Origin: Microthrixaceae bacterium
GTDB taxonomy: Bacteria; Actinomycetota; Acidimicrobiia; Acidimicrobiales; Microtrichaceae
Reading direction: 5' to 3'
Assembly (NCBI GenBank): GCA_019694615.1
Contig: JAIBBP010000178.1
Coordinates: forward strand, 1 to 64,000
DNA length: 64,000 bases
Part shown: positions 41,015 through 49,287 of the stretch, piece after piece
Layout: the number at the start of each line of letters is the position of its first letter
How positions within the stretch are numbered: position 1 is the stretch's first letter
Position numbers and translations under genes: made by a program
Notes under the pieces: generated by a model
Told to the model about the DNA's origin: nothing
Databases searched by the model: none
The model's input: the letters and a program-made list of their open reading frames with translations, nothing else

Positions 41015-43222
41015 ATGTCGAATCTGCAACTGCATCCCGGGGTGGAGACCCTGACGATCACTGGAGCGACTCCGGGAGCGGAGCTGCGCGTCGAGAGTGA
41101 CGACGGGCCGTCGCTCGTCACGGTGGTGGCCGACCACTCGGGCAATGCCCACGTGGCGTTCGTTCCCGCGGAGCACAAGGTGATCTCGTCCACCGAGGAG
41201 TGGGCCGACGTGTTGTCGACGGGCCAGATCCTCGCGCCAGGGGTGTACTCGGTCGTCGACGAGTCGACCGGCTCGACTCACGGTCCGGTCAGAGTCCTGT
41301 CGGTCGAAGATCTGCCCGACCCGTCGTTGTACCGCCAGGAGTTGGAGGAGGGTTTCGGCTACCTCGAAGTCCGCGATGGCGTGACCCTCTCGATCATGGT
41401 GCGATTCCCCAACGAGGACCTGTACGGCCCGGCGCCATGGCCGACGGTGATCGAGTACTCGGGCTATGGCCCTTCGAATCCCGACGCTCCGCAACCGGGC
41501 TCGTTGCTCGCGAACCTCCTCGGGTTCGCCGTCGTCGGCGTGAACATGCGCGGAACCGGGTGTTCGGGCGGCGTGTTCGACGTGTTCAGCCCTGCGCAGG
41601 CGGCTGACGGATACGACGTCGTCGAGACGGTGGCACGACAGCCCTGGGTGCTCGACAACAAGGTGGGAATGGTCGGCCTGAGCTACCCCGGAATCTCCCA
41701 GCTGTACGTCGCGGCGACGAGGCCACCGAGCCTCGCTGCGATCACCCCGCTGTCGGTCATCGACGATCTCTGGCGCCAGCAGTGGCCCGGAGGCACCTAC
41801 AACTCCGGCTTCACGAGGGCTTGGCTGGCGCAGCGAGACGCCGAGACGAAGGTCGGCGGAATGGCGTGGGACCAGGCGCGAATCGACGCCGGTGACGAGC
41901 AGGCCGCGGCCAATCAGGCCATTCGCTCCCAGAACATGGACTTTGAGCGGTTCGGACGGGCGATCGACAACTTCCGCCCGACCCTCGACGCCCGGCGAGT
42001 CGAGACAGTGGTCGACCGAATCGACGTTCCCGTCTATCTCACCGGCGCCTGGCAGGACGAGCAGACGGGCAGCCGGTTCGCGCTGATGCTCGACCGGTTC
42101 CACAACTCGCCCCACGTGCAGTTCACGCTCTTCAACGGGCACCACCCCGATGGCTACAGCCCAATGGTGATCCTGCGATGGTTCGAGTTCCTGTCCTTCC
42201 ACGTGGGCCGCAGGGTGCCGGTGGTCCCCGAGGTGATCCGTATGTTCGCTCCGCTTCAGTTCGCGGAGGTGTTCGGTGTGCTTCAGGACCTCGAAGACGA
42301 TCGGTTCGGTGATCTCGTCGACGACTTCGACGCTGCGTTCGAACGGTGGACCTCCGAGCCGCCCGTGCGGATCCTCTTCGAGAGCGGCGCCGGATCCGAC
42401 ACCCCGGGAGCGACCTCGGCGCGCTACGAGGTCCTGACGTCGGAGTTCCCGCCACCTGGGACCGCCGCTCGCCGCTGGTGGTTCGCGGATGGCGGCGAGC
42501 TCGCCGACGCTGCGCCCACTGCCGCCGCAGACGTCGTGTACGAGGACGATCCTGAAGCCGGCGGACTCTGCTACGCGATCATCGACGACCTCCAGGACTT
42601 CACCAAGCCGACGGTGCCGATCGAGTGGACCACGTTCGCCGACGAGCAGGCGGTCCAGTTCGAGACGGCTCCGCTCAACTCGGACCTCACGGTTGCCGGA
42701 CAGGGCCACGTCGATCTGTGGATGCTGCCGGGGTCGGACGACACGTCGGTCCAGGCGACGTTGACCGAGATCCGTGCCGACGGCACCGAAGTTCGTGTGC
42801 AGTCGGGATGGCACCGCCCACAGCATCGGGTCGAGGATCCGACACGCTCCGACGAACTCCGTGTCGATTACACGTTCGCCCCCGAGGACCGCTCGCCGCT
42901 CGCCGTCGGTGAACCGGTTCACTTCCGACTCCCGTTCATGCCGCTGGCGCACCGTTTCCGGGCCGGCACGAGGATTCGCGTGTCGGTGTCGACCCCGGGG
43001 CGAGACACTCCGCTGTGGTGCTTCGACAACCCGATCACGCCCGGCGCGATTCACACGGTGCGCGTCGGTGGTGAACAGGCCTCGTCGCTGGTGCTGCCGG
43101 TGTGGGACGACCCCGATCACGTGCTCGACGAGGCACATGTCGAACCGCCGGGGGCCGACGCCCTTCGCGGTCAGCCCGCCCGGCCCGCACTCCCGATTCG
43201 CAACGTCCCGGCTGACAGCTAG
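41015..43222 (+). CDS. CocE/NonD family hydrolase (X-Pro dipeptidyl-peptidase S15-like)
   Basis: This 735-residue protein has an N-terminal domain of about 110 residues, then an alpha/beta hydrolase core with the nucleophile Ser in MVGLSYPGISQ near residue 223 and NMRGTGCSGG (oxyanion region). Acid and base candidates are in YLTGAWQDEQTG and FNGHHPDGY. The C-terminal jelly-roll domain carries GQGHVDLWML, FRLPFMPLAHRF and the ending typical of the S15/CocE group. GGAGGGAGGG precedes the ATG at 41015. No signal peptide is evident, so it is probably cytoplasmic. The substrate (peptide or ester) is unknown. Confidence 0.88.
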   Translation: MSNLQLHPGVETLTITGATPGAELRVESDDGPSLVTVVADHSGNAHVAFVPAEHKVISSTEEWADVLSTGQILAPGVYSVVDESTGSTHGPVRVLSVEDLPDPSLYRQELEEGFGYLEVRDGVTLSIMVRFPNEDLYGPAPWPTVIEYSGYGPSNPDAPQPGSLLANLLGFAVVGVNMRGTGCSGGVFDVFSPAQAADGYDVVETVARQPWVLDNKVGMVGLSYPGISQLYVAATRPPSLAAITPLSVIDDLWRQQWPGGTYNSGFTRAWLAQRDAETKVGGMAWDQARIDAGDEQAAANQAIRSQNMDFERFGRAIDNFRPTLDARRVETVVDRIDVPVYLTGAWQDEQTGSRFALMLDRFHNSPHVQFTLFNGHHPDGYSPMVILRWFEFLSFHVGRRVPVVPEVIRMFAPLQFAEVFGVLQDLEDDRFGDLVDDFDAAFERWTSEPPVRILFESGAGSDTPGATSARYEVLTSEFPPPGTAARRWWFADGGELADAAPTAAADVVYEDDPEAGGLCYAIIDDLQDFTKPTVPIEWTTFADEQAVQFETAPLNSDLTVAGQGHVDLWMLPGSDDTSVQATLTEIRADGTEVRVQSGWHRPQHRVEDPTRSDELRVDYTFAPEDRSPLAVGEPVHFRLPFMPLAHRFRAGTRIRVSVSTPGRDTPLWCFDNPITPGAIHTVRVGGEQASSLVLPVWDDPDHVLDEAHVEPPGADALRGQPARPALPIRNVPADS

Positions 43223-43316
43223 CCCGCTCACTCGCCGACTTGGCGCTCAACCCAGGCAGGGGTGTGCTCGCAGCGATGATTCCGGCGCGGGTCGCGCGAA
43301 AGCTGACATGCGCCCG

Positions 43317-43322
43317 TACAGT
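43317..43322 (+). promoter_or_regulatory. Leaderless-type -10 element of the second Ig-like lipoprotein gene
   Basis: TACAGT ends 8 nt before the GTG at 43331, and no ribosome binding site is present. Confidence 0.4.
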
Positions 43323-43330
43323 CGTCGGTC

Positions 43331-44425
43331 GTGAAGCACCGCGTTGTTGCCCTCGCCGTTGCGGCGACCGTTCTCATCGTCCCAGCGTGCAAGTTCGCCA
43401 AGGTCGGAGGCCGCTGCGCAGCGGCCCAGGGCCCGGCGCGTACCGCCACGCACGTGCTGTTCTGCGTCGACGGGCGGTGGAAGCAGACCCTCACGATCGG
43501 CCAGGCAGCAGACTTCATCATCGGCCAGTGGCCCGGCTCGGCCACATCCTCGGCGGGCAACGACATCTACTCCAGCCCGTTCAGTCGGCTCCCCGAGTTC
43601 GACCTCACGGTCACGAACCGTGCCGGCAAGCCAGCAGCGAACACCACCGTGACGCTCTCGCTCACGGGACCAGGAATCTCGGGTGCGCATCGATCTGAGT
43701 TTCGCACCGACGCCCGCGGCATCTTCCGGTTTGTCCAGCCGCATCCGCTGATCGTCGGCCCGCTCGGCGTGTACACGCTGACGTGGTCGGGACCGCACCC
43801 GACCCCAATCCTCACGCAGCGGATCCACAAGGCCGGTCGTCCCGCGTCGGTGGCACTGCTCAGCGGCGACAACCAGACCATCACCGCCGGGCAGCAACTG
43901 GCTCCGTTCGAGTTCGAGGTTCGCGATAGCAACGGAGTGCCGGTGAAGGGTGCCCGGGTGAAGCTCGAACTCTCCGAAGGGCTGGAGATCGTGTCGGCGA
44001 CGAACGGTCTTGTCGTCGTTCGGGGAACGGGGCGGACCGACGCCGGGAGGTCGACCGTCAGGCTCGTCGCCTACGAGCCCGCTCCGCTCGGGGGCGACTG
44101 GGCGCTCGGAACCGCGACGGCGTCCTACACCGTGAACGCAGGGCCGATCGACGACGCGTTGATCTACGGCGATCTGCAGTCCGCGAACACTGGCGCTGGC
44201 TTCTCGTACCCGCTGTCTGTCCGCCCGATCGACGCTTACGGCAACAGCGTTCGAAACGCAGTCACGTTCACGGTCGTGCCGGGCGCGTCGGGGGCGTCGG
44301 GCGCGATCAGCCCAGCGGGAACCAATACGGTGACCGCGACGGCCAACGAGATCGCCGGCGACTGGGGAGTGCGAGCTGACATCGCCGGTCTCGGGTCCTT
44401 CGTGTTCGAGCTCGAGAATCTGTAA
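43331..44425 (+). CDS. Lipoprotein with conserved Cys module and Ig-like repeats, paralogue of 23044-24198
   Basis: This 364-residue protein starts with GTG. The lipoprotein signal ends in IVPAC (Cys 20). The following module, CKFAKVGGRC, ATHVLFC, GRW and TIGQAADFIIGQWP, is nearly identical to that of the lipoprotein at 23044. Two to three Ig-like units follow (NRAGKPAANTTVTLSL, DSNGVPVKGARVKLEL, DAYGNSVRNAVTFTV), but the repeats have diverged far more than the module. It is likely membrane-anchored on the cell surface. The neighbours are unrelated, so position gives no hint of function. Confidence 0.73.
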   Translation: MKHRVVALAVAATVLIVPACKFAKVGGRCAAAQGPARTATHVLFCVDGRWKQTLTIGQAADFIIGQWPGSATSSAGNDIYSSPFSRLPEFDLTVTNRAGKPAANTTVTLSLTGPGISGAHRSEFRTDARGIFRFVQPHPLIVGPLGVYTLTWSGPHPTPILTQRIHKAGRPASVALLSGDNQTITAGQQLAPFEFEVRDSNGVPVKGARVKLELSEGLEIVSATNGLVVVRGTGRTDAGRSTVRLVAYEPAPLGGDWALGTATASYTVNAGPIDDALIYGDLQSANTGAGFSYPLSVRPIDAYGNSVRNAVTFTVVPGASGASGAISPAGTNTVTATANEIAGDWGVRADIAGLGSFVFELENL

Positions 44426-44457
44426 ACGTCGGCCAAACCCAGCGAGCGGACGCCCGC

Positions 44458-44463
44458 TAGCGT
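44458..44463 (+). promoter_or_regulatory. Leaderless-type -10 element of the holin-4-like gene
   Basis: TAGCGT ends 7 nt before the ATG at 44471. Confidence 0.4.
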
Positions 44464-44470
44464 CCAAAGC

Positions 44471-44821
44471 ATGAAGCGACTCGTCATCCTCTGGGTCATT
44501 TCGACGTTGGCACTTCTGCTCCTACCAGTCGTGTTCAGCGGCGTCACGATCGACGACTGGAAGTACGCGGCACTGGCGTCGGTCGTCATCGGTATCATCA
44601 ACTGCTCGATCGGGCCGGTGCTCAAGTTCTTCACCCTGCCGATTCGTTGGCTCACGATCGGCGTGTTCACACTGGTCATCAATGGATTCCTGCTGTTGAT
44701 GGCGTCCAAAGTGGCTCCGGGATTCGTGATCGACGACTTCGGCACAGCGTTCTGGGCGGCGATCGTCTACAGCCTCGTGACGTGGGTAGGCGGCCTGATC
44801 CTCGCTCCAGCGGAGGACTGA
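44471..44821 (+). CDS. Phage holin family 4-type membrane protein
   Basis: This 116-residue protein has four hydrophobic helices: LVILWVISTLALLLLPVVFSG, AALASVVIGIINCSIGPVL, WLTIGVFTLVINGFLLLMAS and FWAAIVYSLVTWVGGLIL. The pattern GIINCSIGPVLKFFTLPIRWLTIG matches the Phage_holin_4_2 family (PF04020), common in actinobacteria and cyanobacteria outside prophages. There are no phage genes nearby, so a lysis role is unlikely. The function is unknown. Confidence 0.85.
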   Translation: MKRLVILWVISTLALLLLPVVFSGVTIDDWKYAALASVVIGIINCSIGPVLKFFTLPIRWLTIGVFTLVINGFLLLMASKVAPGFVIDDFGTAFWAAIVYSLVTWVGGLILAPAED

Positions 44822-44954
44822 CCTCCGTCGGGCGACTGGGTGCGGGGAGGGGCGGGTCTCGGGCCATCGAGTGCGCACCTCACAACTCGGTAAGGCTGCT
44901 GTGAGGTCCCGCACGGTGGTCGATTCGCCGCTGTCCGACCGTCGTAGTCGACAC

Positions 44955-44981
44955 GTCATCTGAGTGAAATCCCGCGGCAAC
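44955..44981 (+). promoter_or_regulatory. Candidate GlnR box upstream of nirB
   Basis: GTCAT-n6-GAAAT-n6-GCAAC (44955-44959, 44966-44970, 44977-44981) follows the 11-bp phasing of actinobacterial GlnR sites (GTnAC-n6-GAAAC-n6-GTnAC), with one or two mismatches per pentamer. It ends 22 nt before the nirB ATG; TGCAAT (44992-44997), 6 nt before the ATG, is a weak -10 candidate. The rest of the 182-nt gap after the holin gene shows nothing else. Confidence 0.5.
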
Positions 44982-45003
44982 TGCCGTCCGGTGCAATGTC
45001 TCC

Positions 45004-47601
45004 ATGTCTTCTGCGACTGCGAACAAGCTGCGTGTTGTTGTCATCGGCAACGGCATGGTGGGCCACCGCCTCCTGACCACCCTCGCCGACCTCGGCGCAA
45101 TGGACAGCCTCGACGTCACGGTGCTTGGCGAGGAGACCCGTCCTGCGTACGACCGTGTCGCGCTGAGTTCGGTGTTCGACGGCAAGAACCCCGCCGGCCT
45201 CTCGATGGTCGAGGACGGGTTCTTCGAGCGTCACGGCATCGTCTGTCATCTGGGTGACCCGGTGACGTCAATCGACCGCACGAAGCGGACCGTGACAAGT
45301 GTGGGTGGCCTCGTTATCAACTACGACCGACTGGTGCTGGCCACCGGCTCGGCGCCGTTCGTGCCGCCCATGGAGGGAAGCGACGGGCCGGGATGCTTCG
45401 TCTACCGGACCCTCGACGACCTCGACGCGATCGCGCGGGCCGCCGCCGACCCGGCCGTACAACGGGGTACGGTCATCGGCGGTGGTCTGCTCGGCCTCGA
45501 AGCGGCCAACGCGCTGCGGAACCTGGGCCTCGAAACCGATGTCGTCGAGTTCGCTCCTCGGCTGATGCCGGTGCAGCTCGACGACGGCGGTGGACGTGCG
45601 CTTCGTCGGCACATCGAAGCGCTCGGTGTCGGCGTCCACTTGGAGCGACGGACCCTGTCCGTCGAATCCGACGGAGCGCGCCCGATGGCCTTGACGTTCG
45701 ACGGCCACGATCCGCTGGCGACAGACCTGGTGGTGTTCTCGGCCGGGATCCGTCCCCGCGACCAGCTGGCACGCGACGCCGGCCTCGAGGTGGGCGAGCG
45801 TGGCGGGGTGTTGACCGACGCCACCCTCCTGACGAGCGACCCGGCGGTGTACGCGATCGGGGAGTGCGCGGCAGTCGACGGTCGCACGTACGGCCTCGTG
45901 GCACCCGGATATCAGATGGCTCGGGTTGTCGCCTCCCGCCTCGCTGCTGCGGCGACCGGCACCGAATGCGAGGACGTGTTCGAGGCGAGCGACATGTCGA
46001 CGAAGCTCAAGCTGCTCGGTGTTGCTGTCGCCAGCGTCGGCGACGTGAACCCCCCGCCGGGGGTCGATCCCGGGGTGCGTCACCCGCTGATCTGGGACGA
46101 TCCGAGCACCGGCGTGTACCAACGCCTCGACGTCGACGATGAAGGACGTGTCGTCGCAGCGGTGCTCGTCGGGGACGCAACTCAGTACGGCGAAATCCTG
46201 GCCACCTTCCGCAGCGGCGAGGCAGTCCCGGCGCCGGGGGAGCTTCTCCGACCGACCGCCACCGCCAACCCTGCGGAGGGCATCAGCCCGTCGATGCCCG
46301 TCTGCTCGTGCGAGAACGTGGCGGCCGGCGCGGTGCTGGACGCCGTCGCGACGGGCTGTTCGACCGTCGGGGAGATCAAGACGTGCACAGCAGCGGGCAC
46401 CGGCTGTGGAGGTTGCCTCCCCGTCGTCGAGCAGGTACTCCGTTTCGGACTCGAAGCGCGGGGCGAAACGGTGTCGAGCGCACTGTGCGCCCACTTCGAC
46501 CACTCCCGCGCCGAACTGTTCGAGATCATCCGTATCCGCGGCCTCCGCAGCTTCGCTGAGGTCCTCGCCGAGCACGGCACCGAACGCTCGGCCGCAACCA
46601 TCGCCGGCGCTGGCTGCGAGATCTGCAAGCCCGCAGTGGCTTCGATCCTCGCGTCGCTCGGCGGTGGGCACATCCTCGAAGGCGACCAGGCGTCGCTGCA
46701 GGACACCAACGACCACTTCCTCGCCAACCTTCAGAAGGACGGGACCTACTCGGTCGTGCCCCGGATCCCCGGTGGCGAGATCACCCCCGAGAAGCTGATG
46801 GTCATCGGGCAGGTGGCGATCGACTTCGGCCTCTACACCAAGATCACCGGCGGTCAGCGCATCGACCTGTTCGGAGCCCGCGTGGAGCAACTCCCCCTGA
46901 TCTGGCGGCGACTCGTCGACGCCGGGTTCGAGTCCGGACACGCCTACGGCAAGTCGCTGCGCACGGTGAAGTCGTGCGTTGGCGAGACGTGGTGCCGATA
47001 CGGCGTAGCCGACTCCACGGCGATGGCCATCTTGCTGGAGGAGCGCTACCGGGGTCTGCGTGCTCCACACAAGATCAAGCTCGCCGTGTCCGGGTGCGCC
47101 CGTGAGTGTGCAGAGGCGCAGAGCAAGGACGTCGGTGTGATCGCGACGGAACGAGGCTGGAACCTTTGGGTCGGCGGCAACGGCGGGATGCGTCCGCGAC
47201 ACGCAGAACTGCTGGCGGAGGACCTCGACGACGAGACGCTGGTTCGCTACATCGACCGGTTCCTCATGTACTACGTGCGAACCGCCGATCGGTTGCAGCG
47301 CACCGCATCATGGGTCGAGTCGCTCGACGGGGGGCTCGACCACGTCAAAGCCGTCGTCATTGCGGACTCGCTCGGAGTGGCCGACGCTCTCGAGGAGATG
47401 ATGGAAGCCCATGTTGCGACCTACGAGTGTGAGTGGAAGGCGACGATCGACGACCCGCAGCGGGCGGCCCGGTTCGTGTCCTTCGTGAACGCTCCCGACG
47501 AACCGGACCCCACCATCGTGTTCGTTCGTGAGCGCGATCAGATCCGGCCCGCTCGGCCTGACGAGCGGCCGTCCCCCGACCCCATGGAGGTGATGTCATG
47601 A
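45004..47601 (+). CDS. nirB: Nitrite reductase [NAD(P)H] large subunit
   Basis: This 865-residue enzyme reduces nitrite to ammonium in the cytoplasm. Domain order: an FAD/NAD(P)-binding pyridine nucleotide oxidoreductase (VVVIGNGMVGHRLL, TVIGGGLLGLEAANALR, YAIGECAAVDG); a BFD-like [2Fe-2S] domain (CSCENV with CTAAGTGCGGC); a further Cys pair (AGCEICKP); and the sulfite/nitrite reductase core with SCVGETWCRYG near residue 657 and VSGCARECAEAQSKDVG near 698, which bind the 4Fe-4S-siroheme pair. ATGA overlap with nirD couples the subunits. The GlnR-like box upstream suggests nitrogen control. Confidence 0.97.
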   Translation: MSSATANKLRVVVIGNGMVGHRLLTTLADLGAMDSLDVTVLGEETRPAYDRVALSSVFDGKNPAGLSMVEDGFFERHGIVCHLGDPVTSIDRTKRTVTSVGGLVINYDRLVLATGSAPFVPPMEGSDGPGCFVYRTLDDLDAIARAAADPAVQRGTVIGGGLLGLEAANALRNLGLETDVVEFAPRLMPVQLDDGGGRALRRHIEALGVGVHLERRTLSVESDGARPMALTFDGHDPLATDLVVFSAGIRPRDQLARDAGLEVGERGGVLTDATLLTSDPAVYAIGECAAVDGRTYGLVAPGYQMARVVASRLAAAATGTECEDVFEASDMSTKLKLLGVAVASVGDVNPPPGVDPGVRHPLIWDDPSTGVYQRLDVDDEGRVVAAVLVGDATQYGEILATFRSGEAVPAPGELLRPTATANPAEGISPSMPVCSCENVAAGAVLDAVATGCSTVGEIKTCTAAGTGCGGCLPVVEQVLRFGLEARGETVSSALCAHFDHSRAELFEIIRIRGLRSFAEVLAEHGTERSAATIAGAGCEICKPAVASILASLGGGHILEGDQASLQDTNDHFLANLQKDGTYSVVPRIPGGEITPEKLMVIGQVAIDFGLYTKITGGQRIDLFGARVEQLPLIWRRLVDAGFESGHAYGKSLRTVKSCVGETWCRYGVADSTAMAILLEERYRGLRAPHKIKLAVSGCARECAEAQSKDVGVIATERGWNLWVGGNGGMRPRHAELLAEDLDDETLVRYIDRFLMYYVRTADRLQRTASWVESLDGGLDHVKAVVIADSLGVADALEEMMEAHVATYECEWKATIDDPQRAARFVSFVNAPDEPDPTIVFVRERDQIRPARPDERPSPDPMEVMS

Positions 47602-47960
47602 CGTTCCTGCTCGACCCGCCGGCAACGAGTGTTGCTGTCTGTCCTGTTGACGACCTGGTTGACGACCGGGGAGTGTGCGCGCTGGTGAGCGACCGCCACG
47701 TCGCCGTGTTCCGGTTGTCGGGAACCAGGGAGCTGGTCGCCGTCGACAACGTCGATCCCTTCTCGGGAGCGTCGGTGTTGTCTCGTGGACTCGTCGGCTC
47801 GACCCGACGCGACGGGGCCTGGGTCACCTACGTCGCCTCGCCGCTCCGCAAGCAGCGCTTCGACCTCCGGACCGGTGTTTGCCTCGACGACCCGAACGTG
47901 GCTCTTGATCTGTTCGAGGTCACCGTGGACCACGGGATGGTGATGGTCCAGGAGGTGTGA
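47598..47960 (+). CDS. nirD: Nitrite reductase small subunit
   Basis: This 120-residue Rieske-fold protein lacks the Cys/His cluster ligands, as NirD proteins of this type do. It begins after a short N terminus with VAVCPVDDLVDDRGVCALV. It contains RHVAVFRLSGTRELVAVDN and PFSGASVLSRGLVG, and ends VTVDHGMVMVQEV. It overlaps nirB by 4 nt and is its partner subunit. A hairpin follows 3 nt after the stop and would separate nirBD from nnaR. Confidence 0.93.
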   Translation: MTFLLDPPATSVAVCPVDDLVDDRGVCALVSDRHVAVFRLSGTRELVAVDNVDPFSGASVLSRGLVGSTRRDGAWVTYVASPLRKQRFDLRTGVCLDDPNVALDLFEVTVDHGMVMVQEV

Positions 47961-47963
47961 CGG

Positions 47964-47999
47964 GAGACCGGCACCGGTGCTGCGCCACCGCCGGTTCTC
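47964..47999 (+). terminator. Bulged hairpin between nirD and nnaR
   Basis: GAGA-CCGGC-GGTG on the left pairs with CACC-GCCGG-TCTC on the right, with small bulges. It begins 3 nt after the nirD stop and ends just before the GlnR-like box of nnaR, so it could terminate nirBD transcripts. There is no U-tract. Confidence 0.4.
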
Positions 48000-48007
48000 A
48001 CGGCGGA

Positions 48008-48034
48008 GAAACGGCGACGAAACCGCGCCGTAAC
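48008..48034 (+). promoter_or_regulatory. Candidate GlnR box upstream of nnaR
   Basis: GAAAC-n6-GAAAC-n6-GTAAC (48008-48012, 48019-48023, 48030-48034) is a close match to the GlnR pentamers with exact 11-bp phasing. It ends 22 nt before the nnaR ATG, the same distance as at nirB. CACACT (48045-48050), 6 nt before the ATG, is a possible -10 element for a leaderless mRNA. Confidence 0.62.
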
Positions 48035-48056
48035 ACGGGACCCCCACACTGACTCG

Positions 48057-49184
48057 ATGTTCCTCGGCGCCCTCAGTGGCTTCACCGTCGCCGTCACCGC
48101 TGACCGGCGGGCGGAGGAGCAGGCCCAACTGATCGCCCGCAGAGGCGGTGAGGTGACGTTCGGCCCGGTCATCAAGACGAAGCCGTTGGCGGATGAAGCA
48201 GCGTTGGAAGAGGCGACGCGCCAACTCCTCATCGACCCCCCGGACGTTGCGGTGTTGTCGACGGCGCTGGGTGTCCGAGGCTGGTTCTCGGCCGTCGAGG
48301 CCCTCGGTCTGGCGGACGATCTCTCACAGGTGCTCGACGCCGCCGAGGTGATCGTGCGGGGACCGAAGGCGTCGGGTGCAGCGCTGACCGCTGGCGTCGA
48401 CGTCGACTGGCAGGCGACCTCGGCGACGTACCGCGAGATCGTCGAGTACATGGCGGCTCGGCCGACCGTGGACGCGGCCGGGAAGCCGATTCGTGTCGCG
48501 GTGCAGTTGGACGGTGATCCTCGTTCGTCGCTCGCAGCGAGGCTGAGCGGATTGGGCTACGACGTGGTCACTGTGCCGGTCTATGAATGGCACCTACCTG
48601 ACGATCTGACGGCGGCGGAACGTGTTGTTTCGGCGGTCGCCGACGGCACCGTCGATGCTGTGACGTTCACGTCGGCACACGCCGTCACGAACTTCGCGGT
48701 CATTGCCGATCGGGTGGGATTGCTGAGCGAGGTGCTCGCATCCGTCTCGCGTGGCACCGTGGCAGTTGTCTGCGTCGGCCCGGTGACCGCCGAGCGGGCC
48801 CGATCGGTCGGGTTCGAGTCGTGCATCGAGCCGGCCAACGCCCGGCTCGGTGCCATGGTGCAGGCGTTGGTTTCGGCGTTCTCGAATCGCGTCGTCGAGG
48901 TTGATCTGGACGGAACCCCCGTCTTGATGCAAGGGAGGATGGTGTCGGTGGGCGATGGCGAACCGGTGCGATTGACCGAGCGTGAACGGGCGGTGCTGGG
49001 TCTGCTCGCGAAGCGACCCGGTGCAGTCGTCTCGAAGCAGACGCTGTTGGAGCAGGTCTGGGCAGGGGAGTCCGACGACCATGTCGTGGAAGTGACGATC
49101 GGTCGTCTTCGCCGTCGGCTCGGTGACGCCGGAGGATCGATCGAAACGGTGGTGAGGCGTGGATACCGCTTGGCGGTGCGATGA
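48057..49184 (+). CDS. nnaR: NnaR-type regulator: uroporphyrinogen-III synthase domain plus winged helix
   Basis: This encodes 375 residues. Residues 1-265 form a HemD (uroporphyrinogen-III synthase) fold: LSGFTVAVTADRRAEEQAQL, TFTSAHAVTNF and VCVGPVTAERARSVG. Residues 290-375 are an OmpR/PhoB-type winged helix: LTERERAVLGLLAKRPGAVV, LLEQVWAGESDDHVVEVTIG, RLRRRL, and the ending VVRRGYRLAV. This domain order is that of NnaR, which in Streptomyces works with GlnR on nitrate and nitrite genes. It may also contribute to siroheme supply for NirB. Its own promoter has the best GlnR-like box of the cluster. Confidence 0.9.
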   Translation: MFLGALSGFTVAVTADRRAEEQAQLIARRGGEVTFGPVIKTKPLADEAALEEATRQLLIDPPDVAVLSTALGVRGWFSAVEALGLADDLSQVLDAAEVIVRGPKASGAALTAGVDVDWQATSATYREIVEYMAARPTVDAAGKPIRVAVQLDGDPRSSLAARLSGLGYDVVTVPVYEWHLPDDLTAAERVVSAVADGTVDAVTFTSAHAVTNFAVIADRVGLLSEVLASVSRGTVAVVCVGPVTAERARSVGFESCIEPANARLGAMVQALVSAFSNRVVEVDLDGTPVLMQGRMVSVGDGEPVRLTERERAVLGLLAKRPGAVVSKQTLLEQVWAGESDDHVVEVTIGRLRRRLGDAGGSIETVVRRGYRLAVR

Positions 49185-49237
49185 GTCCAGCGACTCACAC
49201 TGTGATCAGGGCAGCGTGAGCCGAACGTCGCGGTCGC

Positions 49238-49264
49238 GTCATCGAGCCGGTACGGGACCGAAAT
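49238..49264 (+). promoter_or_regulatory. Candidate GlnR box upstream of narK
   Basis: GTCAT-n6-GGTAC-n6-GAAAT (49238-49242, 49249-49253, 49260-49264) keeps the 11-bp phasing seen at nirB and nnaR. It ends 23 nt before the ATG at 49288; CACGAT (49275-49280) is a possible -10 element 7 nt before that ATG. Confidence 0.5.
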
Positions 49265-49287
49265 CGGTGCTCGGCACGATGATCGCC

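Noticed and set aside
40838-43231. A 797-codon minus-strand frame opposite the CocE-type hydrolase
   Set aside because: No recognisable domain. It mirrors the codon bias of the sense gene, which has complete catalytic motifs.
44471-44821. Prophage remnant suggested by a holin-family protein
   Set aside because: The holin-4 family is common on actinobacterial chromosomes, and there are no integrase, capsid or lysin genes nearby.
45268-47202. A 644-codon minus-strand frame opposite nirB
   Set aside because: Antisense shadow of a well-conserved gene, with no motif or start signal.
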